From Proales similis (taxonomy: Eukaryota > Rotifera > Eurotatoria > Ploima > Proalidae): 64,000 nucleotides of DNA. How positions within the stretch are numbered: position 1 is the first letter of the stretch; every line of letters starts with the position of its first letter. The stretch covers positions 496,001-560,000 of the forward strand of contig JAGVRJ010000005.1 of assembly GCA_019059635.1 (NCBI GenBank), given 5' to 3'. A program made the position numbers and the translations under genes. The notes below the pieces were generated by a model that saw only the letters and a program-made list of their open reading frames with translations, ran no database searches and had not been told where the DNA came from. Positions 11,605-23,939 of the stretch are shown here, one piece after another.

Positions 11605-14600
11605 TTTGAAGAACGCGTCTCTTCTCCTTTTCTCTTTCTTTCTATTCTGGTATTCTTTGAATATTTGCCTTTCGTTTTTTGGGCTGCTGATGTCGCCGCT
11701 CGCTCAATAATTGGCTCTGAATTTCTTCAAGAAGATGGATAAATGGATACACAAACGTAATTCGACGATGCTCTGTTGCCGACGATTAACGCATTCCTTT
11801 TCTTCTTCTTCTTTTTCTTTCTATTGCTCTCTCGCTCTCTCTTTCTGCCTATTATTAATGTCGGTTGAGCGGCCTTTCTCTTTCTGAAACATAAGACCGT
11901 TAAATAAAATTAATTTTCAGCACCTTGATGAAAATTGAATGAATGAGAGCGTGTCGATTTCCCTTGCTAATATTTGCTTGCTGTGTCAATTTGAACAAGC
12001 GAGAGATAATGCACTTTTTGCGGAATTAAAATCAAACAGGCAAAATCAGCATCGATAGACGAAATACACTAAAGACGTAGGAAAACGCGATTACCATAGT
12101 CAACACGGACAAATCTGATAAGAGAAATGAAGGAAACGTCTAGGTTGATGCCAACTGGCGGCAAAAGAATTCACTAAAGTGAATCGCTGACGAAACATGT
12201 TCGACAATGGTACTCAACGTCATGAAGCTGCAAGCAGACTCTTCAAGAGGCTCGGCAGCTCTTCTTCATCTTAAAAGGCTAATAATTGAAAGGCATCAGC
12301 GCGATGAAGAGCTTGTCAGAAACATTTTGGCAGTCAGTTATTTGTATTATTTTCTGTCCTTTTAATAGAGCAGAGACGGCTTCACTTAATTTGACAAGCT
12401 AGCCCAGTCAGCATATAGCAGATAGGTTTAATCAAATCGCTTCGAGGTCAAAGAAACAAGAATGCCAAACCATGGGAATAGACAAACGCCTCCTTGATCC
12501 GTTTGATGATAAAATAGGCAGCGTTTCCATGATTTTAAAGCTTCAAATTCACGGACTGCTTCGGTTGGCAGCGATGCTTCAAATCCGCCTTAGAGTGCAA
12601 TGAGAGAATTTAAGGCTTGAGTTATTGTAGAGAAGCACACTGCCAGCACACAAATAAACTTTGACTCAAATAAGCGAGAAAGAAGGCAAGATGCTCGAAC
12701 GCCCCTGCTGACATTGCACACGATCATGATTGATCTTGCTCCACGAAATGATTTATTCATAATTCCTCTTGATTAGCTTTTGATCATATAATCGTGGCAC
12801 TGCGAGCGGCGATATTTCATAACCGGTAACAATTGATAGCTGTTTAAGTAAAGACAAATTAATTATTTAGCATACAATCGGAGTATGCATCCATCACTAT
12901 AATTTGATCGGGCCCACGTAGCAGCATGCGCGAGGTGCATCTCGTTCGCTCGCTGCCCGAGAGCTCCGAGCGCCAAGTGATTAAGTTGGCAAGCGCCTTT
13001 TTTGGCTCGTGGTCTTAGCGCCAAATCGAAACGCACAGGTCGATTTAAATCGGATCGATGACGAGCAAAGGATTTACTTTGACGAGTGAAATTCACGCCA
13101 AGTGCACACAATATCTTCAGAGGATGTTTTTTAAATAGCACAAAAAACCGGCGGCTGTGTGATAGTGGAGCAAATTAAGCCGAGATACAATCATTGATAA
13201 TTTGGCACGCATCAGCTCCAATCGCATCTGTGAAAGTAAAATAAAAAAAAAAAAAGGCGCGGCAAGTCATGAACCTAAATCGCTTAATTAATTTCGCATT
13301 TGGCCGATGCTGGCTCAATCGGGCCCTCAGAATGCAAAATATTTTCGCTTCTTTGATCAGTTGGCTTGAAACGCCAATAGATTGAATGCACAGACAAACA
13401 TTACCAGACATGCGAGATACTTGATCAAGTGAAGCGAGATGATGGGATCACCAATACAGTCACGCTCATCCCCCTTCCAGTCTCCCTGGGAGAATAGGGA
13501 AGTTTACCTAGAAGCCTCAATTTCCGATATTTAATTCACGCATGACCTTATCCTATTTGTTTCTCACGGCGATCGTCTGCACCACAAGCCAGACAGATGG
13601 CAATAGGGAAAGGCCAAATTAAATAGAATATAATATTCAGTATTCGAGAGAAAGCAGATAGAGATGAAGAAGGAAGTCGAATGAACGAATAGGAAGGAAG
13701 GAGCGAAAAACTGAGGCAGCGAGAGTCAATTTTTGCGAAGGAGATAAAATTGGAATCAATTGGCCGACTGCTGAGATCAAGATCGATTAATTCAGATACG
13801 TCAGATGAATCGCAATCACGTAAATCGAATCAGAAGGCTTCCTTAAGTGGTCTTGATGCCCTCAGGCAATAAACAGTAAATTTCAAATAACTGACGTCAG
13901 TTTAAAAACGAATATTGAAAAATAAAAGTTCGAGTGAGACACTTGGATTTTGTAGAGCAGAGATTTCACTTGTCTGGCGCCTCCAATCTAAAAGAGTAAG
14001 AACGTTTATTCTGAAGAGTTGGAGAGGAAAATGAGTTTATTAATGACTTGGAGTTGAAGCAACGCAACTAGACGCAGATTGTGCGTTCGCAACCCTGAAC
14101 GCTTAAAGCAACACTCGTGAAGCATTATCGACAGATTTAGCTTGAAATTAGTAGATCAGTGAAAGGTTATAGAAACAATTCTAGACAGCTTTCACTCTCC
14201 CTCTCTCTCTCTCTTTCGCTCTTTTTATCCTGTGCCTCTTGGGCTCAGAATGGTTCGGCCTGCAAAAATCAATGATGGGCTTGTATACGATATATGCGAA
14301 ATCGAAAAACAATGGCAAATTTTGACTTAAGTCAGCAAACACAGAGGCAATTACGCCGGCTCGAGACGCTTGATGAAAGATAAATTTTCGGATAATTGAG
14401 CTCTGGCAACACAGCCGGCCTCATCGCTGGCGGCAGGCGGCTTCAATTATGTCATGCTTGCAAATTGCGTCTAGTTTTTTACCTTGTTCCATAAAGAACT
14501 GTATTTTCTGAACCGATCGAATCGCTTTTTATTCTTGCACGCAATTCACATTGTGCCGAATGTTCCAAGATCCAAATGGTTTATAATTGCATGCGTTTCG

Positions 14601-15259
14601 ACAAGCACCTAAATCAGACGTGAATTGGTTGGCATTGAATTTAAACCGTTGACACGAAAAACTCATTAGGATAAAAGAAAAGCGAATTAGCTAGCTGCAG
14701 CAGATACGCGTTAAAAGCAGACTGATCAGGCAAATAAGAGAAAGCCCAGTTGAACGAGATCACCAATCCGTCCGCCTGCTGGCCCGCCCACCAATTTCTC
14801 TCTTGAAAATCAAAGGTAAGAGATGACGCATTTTAGTCTTTCAGTGCAAGAGGAAGGCAAGCGATCAGATACTCTAAATTAGATTTTCTGAAATCGATCA
14901 TCTAAGATTTAAATACAGCTTGCCCAAATAATCTGGATGGGCCTGTTTCTCTAATTAAGAAAGGCAGCTTTTCCACGTGAACGGATACAATGGTTCCCTT
15001 CTGTGAAACTAAAATTCCAAAGAACCGGCTAATTCTCGCCGACATTGAGCGCTCTGAGATACTGCCGTGCTGGGATGCAGAGAATTAAATTTGAAATATT
15101 CTCCATGAACGCTTTCCTCTTTGAGTTCCTGATTGCAATCAGTCGTCGTAGAGTGAAACAATTTAGAATTAGATAGAAAAGAGTCTAAGGCAAGTCAGAT
15201 TAATTTTATTGATTGTGGTCTAAATCCCCAAAGTCTGTTTTCTGCCGAAACAAATCTGC
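11605..15259. other. Gene-poor stretch, about 3.6 kb
   Basis: Open frames are short and without domain signal on either strand. The segment is mixed-composition, non-repetitive DNA with only short pyrimidine tracts (near 11800-11850 and 14190-14230). It contains the upstream region of the GPCR (start at 11604) and the downstream flank of the polycystin gene. A poly(A) signal for the latter is at 15205-15210 (TTTATT on the plus strand). I found no tRNA-like B box or recognisable miRNA hairpin here. Confidence 0.5.
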
Positions 15260-18200
15260 TTATTTGGTGCCAGCCGCCTTGGGAAATAATTAGTCTTAAA
15301 TAAATCGATATTTTATCGCTCCAAGCGCTACTCACCTTTTTCAAGTAATAAAGCAGAGTGTCAATTCTGGCAGGCAGAAGTGCAAGTGGCTCGGCGTAAA
15401 CATGCTGCTTTGATTGCTCGTTGTCCTTTGCTCCTCTTGTCTTTTTCAATTTGCTTGTCGGAATGATCTGAAGCAATTTCTCTTTGAGATAATCAACTAG
15501 CTCTGGATCTTGTTCGCTCAGCAATGCGCAATCGTTGCGACTCACTTCACTGTAGCTGTCAGTAATTATTGTCAACAGCATGTTGATCAAAATGAACACA
15601 ATCGTCAAATTGTATAGTATGAACGTAACCACTGCGAACGCTACATTCGCCTTGATCATCGTGTTCACTTCGAACTTGCCCAAGATCATCTGGAAGCACG
15701 TCTCCATTGTCTTGACTAGGCTGGCGAACTGCGGCAAGCTCTGGTAGAATATCAAATACATGAGCTGAACAAACGCCATCCAAATGATAATGAACACAAA
15801 TGTGAAGCTAATCAGCGGCTGTAGACTTTTCTTGAACGCGATCAGGTAGATCACAATTTTGCGGCTATAGCGCAGCAGCTTCAAGAACCGCATGGTGCCC
15901 AGAGCGGCGCAAAAGCCAAAGCACATTCCGAGCGCGTCGTTGCAATAGCTCGCGTACTGGAGGTTCACCAGAGCGTTCTTGTTCGATTTCAGCTTGTCAA
16001 ACAGCGCGTATGATGCGTACAGACGATAGAGATACATGGCGAACGCGGTCCAAGAGAATGCGACGATGGCCAACTCAATGTAGTTCCACGCGCTCTTCAA
16101 ATACTCCGTTCTCTGCTTGAATATCTTTCGAAGCTCGTTTATCATGAAGCAGCTTACAAACACCATGTAAATGACGTTGCAGGCTATTCGGAACGACGCC
16201 AGGCCCGAGTCGCTAAAATCGAGCAGACCGAGCGGGCTTATCCGATAAAACGGGATCAAACTGCCGGTGGGCAAAATTTCAAACATAAACGTGCAAAAAG
16301 CGAACAGTCCAATGTTGGCATTGTAGACGGACAGTTCAACGATTAGAGCTCGACTTTGCCGGTCAAGCCAACTGTTTGCCTCTAGCTCGTCCAAAGCGTC
16401 GATTAGCTCGGTTCTGTTGTAGCTGCTGGTTAGCTCAAGTGTGTAGCCACCGCCGGCGTACTCGTTATATGTCGCCAAGAACGGGTAGCTGTCCAGCTCG
16501 CTGGCTTTGGTGTATTTGAAAGCGTTAGCAATCAGTTGATTCGAATTGATCGACAGAGCCGACGAAAGCCAGCCGATCGAGTAGGCTTGTCTATCTTCTT
16601 CAAATACAGAGTAGTCGTCAACACAAAATGGAATCGACGAGTCAAGTTCACTCGGTTGCTTGCAGGTTCCTTTAAATAAAAGTGAAAATTTAACTCAACT
16701 TCTGCACGAATTTCTGGTTTTACCGTTTTTGACTCGCAGCTGGCGAATTATGGGGTAGCCGACTATTTTGGAGATGCGGTCGCTGAGGAAGCTGCTCGCA
16801 GCTTCGTTCTGCACGGAACTAGACTCTGCCCGAATGATGGGAATGAATTCGCTTTTCAACCAGCTCCAGACTGCGTCGATTGTGTTGACCTTTAAATTTG
16901 CCAATGATGAAACAATCGAAATTGAGATCATCTGGATTACTTCTTTGAATCCGTTGGCGAGCACTGTCTCCAAATGACGCCGGTAACCGAATGAATTGAC
17001 GTCTTTGTTCGAGTAGGCGACCACAAACAAAATCCAAAGAAACATTGAATTGACGAAAAGCTCTTTGACGAGCTGACTCGCCCGTCGACGCTTGATTTGC
17101 TTTTGTTTCAACTGGGCAGTTTCCTCGTCGTTATTAAATTGATCGTCCGCAGTCTTTAGTGTCATATTCGAATTCAAGCTCTTTTTGAGTAGATTTTCAG
17201 TAAATGGTCAAGAAGAGGTGGACTAGCAGGGCTGATTTACTTGATCTTCGGCCTTGTATTTGTTCAACGGTTGCGTCGAGTTGTCCTCGTGTTCGCCTAG
17301 TTCGCTCGAATCGTCGCTCGACCGGAAGATGGTCACAAAGAATAAGGTGAGCAGAGCGATCTATTTAGGTGAATCGGAAATTTTGATTTCAAATTTCGCA
17401 CGATTGGTCTGCTTATTCAAATCACCTGCAATGGCTGAGTAAGAAGAACGGAGGTGAGAAACGATATGGCCAAAGAGGTGACCCATTTGGTGACTTTGTC
17501 GTTGCCGAACGTTATGCCTTGAACGATGATGAAGAAGAGCGAGACGGCAGCCAAGCAGAACGAGAGCGCATAGGCGATTATTTTAAACCACCAGGGCAAG
17601 TGTGCAAGTCGGCTTTTTAATTTCGAAGCCGCTTTCTCAGCCCTCGGTCGCTCACGTCTTGTTATTTGAATTTTTGCTCCGGAAATGTTCGAATTCAAAA
17701 TTTAAAACTCAAAAATGCTCACCTGTCGATTCTAGTCGAATTTATGTCCGAAATGGCCTTTTTTAGCGAGTCGACCCGCGTCTTTCTGGGCATAGATCGA
17801 CGGAAAAGTTGAACGAGGAGAAGACTTGGAGGAAATACAATCAAACTGGTGATTACTCCGATTCCGACCTAAATCGAGATCGTTTTGTTCAAGTCGACTT
17901 TCAGCTTGATTAAACGCTAACCGACCTGCTGAGGTGTGAGATTGAACGGGCCGAGTTCTAGACCTGCGCTCTGTGCGCTCGTGTCAACGCCGTAGTAGAG
18001 AATGTTCATGAGCATGGTCATGCAGAGAAGCACAAAACAGCAAGTGAGTCGATCAAGTCGAGTGAATGAGCTTTGCGCTGGACGTGCGAACACCGAGAAC
18101 CACAGGTGGCCGTCGCTCATTTTCTGCTTGGCTTGTTTGGACAAGAGATATTTGAACTTTTCCTTCTGTGCCCGGCCACAGACAGGCAACAGCCGGTCAA

Positions 18201-21200
18201 CACAGCCGTCCTGTTTGTCCAAGGCCAGCCATTTGTCGCAAATGAAATAGAACTTGGCTCTTGTCTGCAGGTCGTGCACAACTGCGTACTTGAGATACCA
18301 GGACGCTTCGTTTAGTTTTCCCGAACTGTCATGCCAGACGCGCAAGTAAGTCAAATCACCCAGAGGTGAGTCCGAGGCGTAAATGAACGAATCCACACCG
18401 CCTCTTCGGAACGGCTTTCGACTCGGGTCGCTCAGCTCGATCACTTGGCTCTCCATTAGTTCACTTGACAGAATGCAGCTCACTTTCGACTCAGTGGACG
18501 CGTCTCTGCGTGCGCCAGTGAAGAATATCAGCTCATACAAGTATTTTCCGTCCAGCTCAGACGGATCGGCTATTTTGTGTCCATCACGACCCGTAAACGT
18601 GGTGGGAAGGATGGTAATTCCGATCTTCTTTTTGTCTCTTGTGTCCATGTACCTGGCCCACACCGCCAGCAGAATGTAAATGCTGACCAGAGCGATGCAA
18701 GTGGCGTAGATGGTCGGATTCTGAAGAAAGGACGCATTCTGCCAGACGTTGTCAAAATCTATCTGAGCAGGCAGAACAACAAAGCCGCCGGCAAAACTGG
18801 TCAAATGACTCGACACGCAATGAGTATGAGTCAGATTGGAATCGTTCTTCTCGTCAACGCCTTCGCCCTTCCACAAGCCGGACTCAACGTCCAGGTAATA
18901 GCAGCCAGATTGGACCACTCTGATGTTGAGGTCAGTGGTGAAATTTTTGCTCCTCTTCTGCGAGCCGATTAGCCCGACGAGTTCATCAGTAGTCGAATCA
19001 GATTTCAATTGGCCACAAATTGACTCATCCAACTCTCGAATAGAAAAGCCGAAAAATCCCGCATAACTTCCGACCTGGCTCATGTTCAAGTGAAATCGAT
19101 AGAAGCTTTGACCAGAGTCGAACTTTTTGTCTAAAATCAGCACAAATTTGAGACGATTCTTTACGCCTGAAAGATTGAACAAGTTACCACCTTGAGGACA
19201 AAAGACTTGCCAGAAGTCCACGTCCACACTAGTCCTGTTGAGTACAGGAGTCGAGCCAAATTTGACGATTAGCAGGTATGCAAGGGGAGCATTCAAGTTT
19301 GTCGGGGCGAAATGAATGTGAAGTGAGAGCTCTCTGCCGTCCAGAGCGAAGCCGTTGTTAAGAAAACCATCAACGCTTGTGTCCAGTTCGCTGACATTTA
19401 CGTATTGAAAGCCAGGCACTTGGGCCAGACTACGCTCAATCCAAAATTCAAACGGATAATCGTTCAGACCTTTGACCGCGTATTCTCCTTCCGCTCCATG
19501 CACACTCAAGCTAATCGAACGCGAGTTCTGAATATTGGCAGCCGAATCGCCATTCAGACCAGTAACTGGCATTTCTAATTTCGACGCCTAATTCATTTTG
19601 AGAAGAGTTTTGAATTTTGCTTGCCATAGTCGGCGTATCACAATTTACTTTGATGGTGACAACTTTGCCCACGCAGTCGTTTTGAATCATTTCGCACGTG
19701 CTTGGCATGAGGATCGGAGTGTCATCGATCGAGATCGAGTTTACTGACTCTGAAGAGCTGATTTTACTCATTGCCATCTGCATGCCGGGCGTATTTATTT
19801 CAAATTTTTGGCCATTTGCCAAGTGCTTGGTCACCATTTTGTCCAAGCGACCCATTAGGTTTTCAACCCTTCGATTAAGTTCAACCACCTTCAAATGATT
19901 TTGATCTGATTAGTTAACTTAGATTGAAATCAGTAGAAATTTACTTCGCCCTTGAAGTCGGTCCTTATGCTTGACTGGTCCGTTTTGGTATCGGTGGCCA
20001 AGAATTGCGATCGCGAGTTAAGTGGCGAACACAAGCCCTATTTGGCGATAAAATTCAAAGAAATAGTTCATTTAGGGTGATTGTTCCAAACATACAAACA
20101 AAGCGTTTGTCATCGTTCCCATTAGACCTGTGACTGCGTCCTGCATGTTTTCAAGCTCGGCTGACTCACTCATTTGCTCGAGTCTAGCAACCATTTGGTC
20201 ACTTTTATCCACAGACTTGATCTTAAACCAGCTTTTGTTTGGCCAAAGCAGTCGAGTCGAGAGCTTCGGAAGAGTTACCGCCGAGTTTTTGTTGACTTGA
20301 GAGCTCTTAGTGGTGACTGTCATCAAAGACGATGAGATGAGCTTGATCGAGGCCAAGTCCTCTACAGGCTGCTCGGATGCGGCATTTATCAAGAACTCTC
20401 TCAATTGGGCCCTTTGATCGTTCCAATCTGCATTTGTGTCCTAGAATCAAAACAATGCATCAAGAACGGACTCAAGGCGGCTTGTTAAATTCCAAGCTTT
20501 TTACATTCGGATCAGTTTTTTCCGGTTCTGTTTCGGAGTTCAAAGTCACCGACAAGGCCTGTATGCCGATTGAGACACTGCTCACATCGGATGAGTTCAG
20601 TTGTTGAAACAGTTTTGAGTTTTGGAGATTTCCGGATAAAAAGTCGCCAAGGGTCTGATGAACCAGATTGGGGTCTGGGCGAACCTCGACCTGAGTGGGC
20701 AACTGGTATGTGATGAATCCATTTGAATTGTCGTATATCTTAACAAACAGATCGACTTTGTAAGAGTTTGCGCTGGCCCCTTCAGGTAGTTGTAGTTCAA
20801 TTTGGCTAGACGAAGTCACCGCCAGACTCAACAGGCCGTTTGAGACGAGTGCTGAGATATTTTTGAGGTTTCAGTTGGGCTTTGATTTTTGAAAACTGCT
20901 CTTAAATAAAGATTACCTTGATACTCGTACGAAATGATACGTCCATCCGGATCAAACCAGTTGACGCAGTTCACATTGAACCGAGTGCTCAAACTGATTC
21001 CTACAGTTGTGTCAACTGTGCATGAGCCACCTTGGGGAAGCTGATTGACTTGGAGCTGAATGGCCGACGAGATTTGAACTGAGTTGCTGCCGGACACAGC
21101 TAGCTCAGCTCGCCAATGATAATTAGTCGAATAGGTCTTAAACAGTTGACTGGGCAAGACAAGCTCGTTGGATCTCCAGCCTAGAAGAATGTCAATGAGT

Positions 21201-22499
21201 CTTCAAGACAAGTAACTTGAAAATGGCTCACCTTGAACTAAATTGTTGGCATCTTGAAACTCTGTCCAACTTGGCTCGTTTGCGGTTTTAGTGAACAATC
21301 TGAATTGGTAGAGTAATTGGCTCGGGCAATTGCGAATGCACTGAGCTTTCAAGATTTGCTGAGAGTTGGGATTTATTTCTTGATAGCCTGGGGAGGCTGA
21401 AAGACAATTCAATGGAAATAGACAACTGCCAGCGAAAACTATCAAGGCTTTATTTCACAGGCCGGTGTTTAGAGGAATAACAAACCTCAATTGAATGGAA
21501 GGAACTAGATCATCTGCAGCTACTTTAACATTAATCAGTTGGAAGAATTCTTGACTCTCGTAGTGTGTTACTATCTTGAATTCGTACTCGTTTGCCGCTG
21601 GCAAAGCGCTCTCTTTAACAATCAATGAGTTGCCGATCACCTCGAATAAACCTTAGATTGTTATAAAAAAAGCCTGAATTTGAGATTTGGAATAGACGAG
21701 TACCTCGTGAATTAAAGCAATGTCTTGTCCATTGAACTGTTAAGGAAAAATCAGAAGCTAGAGCGTTCAACGACTCCCAAAAGCCGGCGCTACTCTGAGG
21801 TCGACAGTAATACTCGTAGGTCAGCTCTGATGGGTTTACCAAGCGATTTATGTCAACTGAATAGGAGCCGGCGTTGAACTCGAGCGGTTCTTTGGAGCCG
21901 ATGGTCACTTCTGTAACACCATTAGGTAAAGCGATTACACTTATTTTGGCAGTGTTTATAAATGTGGTCGTGGTTGTGGTGGTCATAGGAGCCGTAGTGG
22001 TGGTCATGGTGGTGGTGGTCGTAGGTGCCGTAGTGGTGGTCGTAGGTGCCGTAGTGGTGGTCATGGTGGTGGTGGTCGTAGGAGCTGTGGTTGTGGTCGT
22101 GGTCGCCGTCGTGGTTGTGGTGGTCATAGGAGCCGTAGTGGTGGTCATGGTGGTGGTGGTTGTAGGTGCCGTAGTGGTGGTCGTAGGGGCTGTAGTCGTG
22201 GTTGTAGGGGCTGTGGTCGTGGTCGTAGGGGCTGTGGTCGTGGTCGTCGTCGTAGGTGCTGTGGTGGTTGTAGTGGTCGTAGGTGACGTAGTGGTGGTCG
22301 TAGGGGCTGTGGTCGTGGTAATGGTCTGAAGAGTTTTGGTGGTTGTTGTTGTAAGCTGGCTCGAAGGGTCTAATCCGCCGTTCAATGATGGGTCTAGGGG
22401 GTCAATAATCTGGTTTTGGATAGCACGAACCATTCCAGAGTGAATGAAGAGGCTGAGAATCACAATTGAGATCTCAAGCCAATACAGTTTTCTCCTCAT
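15260..22499 (-). CDS. Polycystin-1-like receptor/channel protein
   Basis: This multi-exon gene encodes a large membrane protein. In order: signal peptide (start MRRKLYWLEIS), a Thr/Pro mucin-like stalk, and REJ-type segments (CVNWFDPDG near 20950). A GAIN/GPS region follows with the intact cleavage tripeptide HLT in CVSSHLTSF near 18790, then the first TM and a PLAT domain (KYLYELIFFTG, YLRVWHD, near 18180-18550). Further TM helices include LPWWFKIIAYALSF and a TSVLLTQPLQ match to PKD1 proteins. The polycystin TOP domain contains YNEYAGGGYTLEL. The channel core includes a pore region (ETCFQMILGKF) and the last helix VFILINMLLTII. The cytoplasmic tail is short and has no visible coiled coil or EF hand. 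I set the stop at 15260-15262, after splicing aag|gtgagt to cccaag|gcggct, because the unspliced frame would run through the poly(A) signal at 15205-15210. The junction near 21446-21480 is unresolved. In relatives such proteins act at cilia or in sperm and sensory cells. Confidence 0.88.
21955..22340. repeat. ACC/GGT-type minisatellite coding for a Thr-rich stalk
   Basis: About 385 nt of degenerate GTN-GGT units on the plus strand. Read on the minus strand within the first exon of the polycystin-like gene, they give runs of four to seven Thr broken by Ala-Pro or Met. This is a mucin-like stalk expected to carry O-glycans. Higher-order copies of the unit TTTTTAPTTTTTMTTTT-type suggest growth by unequal exchange, so length may vary between individuals. 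The plus strand shows a Val-rich open frame here, which is only the reverse reading of the repeat. Confidence 0.9.
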
Positions 22500-22867
22500 T
22501 TTGAAATTGGAATTGATTGTTAGGCAACAAAATTGAAATAAATCAAGTGAGCTTTTGGAGAGCTGATCGATTCCTCTCCGCATGTCTATCTCATATTTAA
22601 TTCATACTTCCGGCGTGAGAGAACATTTACTTTGAATCGTTCAAAGTCAAAGTCTGGTTTTAAAAACGCATGAGCGAACGCTGGGTAAACAAGATTTTAA
22701 TTGAAAAGATGAAAAGTGATAAAAACGTGCTCAAACAAAAAATTTATTTGCAGAGCAGAGAGACGACGCGCCACTTGCAAGACTGCTAGCGAGTAAATAG
22801 AGAAAGAAATCATCAAGGCATTCGTCAAGGTGGGCGCAGAAACACAGACTTGTGGTTGGCAAACATT
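22500..22867. other. Gap between polycystin-like gene and UQCC1
   Basis: It contains the upstream region of the polycystin-like gene and the 3' flank of UQCC1, both on the minus strand. A GTTAGGCAAC sequence near 22518-22527, about 20 nt upstream of the polycystin start, matches one half of an RFX X-box (GGCAAC) but lacks the other half. Nothing else is recognisable. Confidence 0.4.
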
Positions 22868-23686
22868 TTATTCGGTTTCCTTGCGGATAATCAAATCGAA
22901 TATTCTTTGACGCACTTTGGTGTGATCAAGTTCGGTCTGGTCCAAGTCCATGAGAGAAATGATTCCGTGCTTGAAAATGTCGTTATCGTTTATCTTTTCC
23001 AAATGGTTTACATTCCTCCTAACGTAGTCGCACAACTCGCAGAGAATTGAGAAATCCTTGAGCTCGTGGTTTTGCAGTAAGTGGCGCCACACTGCGCCAG
23101 CTAATTCGGTGTCGTCGCCCAAAAGACCCTCGTCGAATCCAAACAGGAAAGCGCGGAACACGTCGTTTAAATGAGTATAGGCTTTGAGCTTGTTCTTTGA
23201 GTTCATGGGCGCCTTGAGCTTTTTCTCTCTTGTCTCGATATCCTTCCACATGTTGTTATGCAAAAGCTTGCGCATGTAAAGACCAGTTCGTCCGTGCTGC
23301 ATCAAAGCGGCAGAGACTAGCCACACGTGAAGGAAAGTGATTAGGCAGAAGCTGTTCATCACGTCCGGCATGTTGCAGCGCGTGAAGAATTTGTCGTAAT
23401 CAGTCTGATATTGAATGCAAAGATAAAGCCGCATTGAGGCTTGTAACAGCACCGGCTGTGGTTGTTTAAGACCCGCTTGCATTCCGAGACTCTCTTTTAT
23501 CTTGTCCATGAAGCTTGGCTTGATAACTGCGGGAAGTGTGGTTGACACATTGCTGGGTATGCCTTCAAGCGAGTCGTCTTTTCCAGACAAGAGCCGCGCG
23601 CCGCTGCCGGACAGCCCTGCACTCGAGGGCTGCCAACTCCTCCAAAGCGGCCGGCACAGCATCTGGCTTCGTCGTGCGCACAACAT
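22868..23686 (-). CDS. UQCC1: Ubiquinol-cytochrome c reductase complex assembly factor 1
   Basis: A single exon of 272 codons. The first 60 residues are rich in Arg, Ser and Leu with no acidic residues early on, which fits a mitochondrial presequence. From about residue 80 the protein matches the CBP3/UQCC1 chaperone domain: MRLYLCIQYQTDYDKFF, HVWLVSAALMQ and DDTELAGAVWRHL are typical. The family binds newly made cytochrome b with its partner UQCC2 (CBP6) and delivers it to complex III assembly on the matrix side of the inner membrane. The length fits the family. The stop codon TAA (22868-22870) lies inside an AATAAA poly(A) signal (22867-22872). The next gene upstream on the same strand, ALDH5A1, begins about 2.3 kb away and is also mitochondrial, but each probably has its own promoter. 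Confidence 0.9.
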   Translation of the reverse strand: MLCARRSQMLCRPLWRSWQPSSAGLSGSGARLLSGKDDSLEGIPSNVSTTLPAVIKPSFMDKIKESLGMQAGLKQPQPVLLQASMRLYLCIQYQTDYDKFFTRCNMPDVMNSFCLITFLHVWLVSAALMQHGRTGLYMRKLLHNNMWKDIETREKKLKAPMNSKNKLKAYTHLNDVFRAFLFGFDEGLLGDDTELAGAVWRHLLQNHELKDFSILCELCDYVRRNVNHLEKINDNDIFKHGIISLMDLDQTELDHTKVRQRIFDLIIRKETE

Positions 23687-23939
23687 GAATCGATCGCTTG
23701 TGCCTCAAATTTCTCCCCAATAGCCAGCCAATTCAATTGCCCGCTCAGCTTTTGGTTATGTAAGCGCGCAATGTTGCTTTGCACACTGGCGCCTAGAGAA
23801 TTTTGATCTCATAAGAGATGCAGAACTATTGTTAACTTGGTTGAGTTTTTCTCAATTCTATTCGCAATAAGAGTTTAACTTTAAAATGTTCTCCAATGTT
23901 TTGAAAGTTCATTCTGTGCCGATTGACTGAACCGAGCGA

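Noticed and set aside
12691-12701. AGGCAAGATG, matching the 5' end of miR-31; a similar match is on the minus strand near 33670.
   Set aside because: No hairpin of miRNA type can be drawn around either; only 7 bp pair at 12691.
15195-15259. Unspliced C-terminal extension of the polycystin-like protein to a stop at 15195.
   Set aside because: It runs through the poly(A) signal at 15205-15210, and a good splice pair gives an earlier stop at 15260.
21874-22329. Val/Gly-rich open frame on the plus strand.
   Set aside because: It is the antisense reading of the Thr-coding minisatellite.
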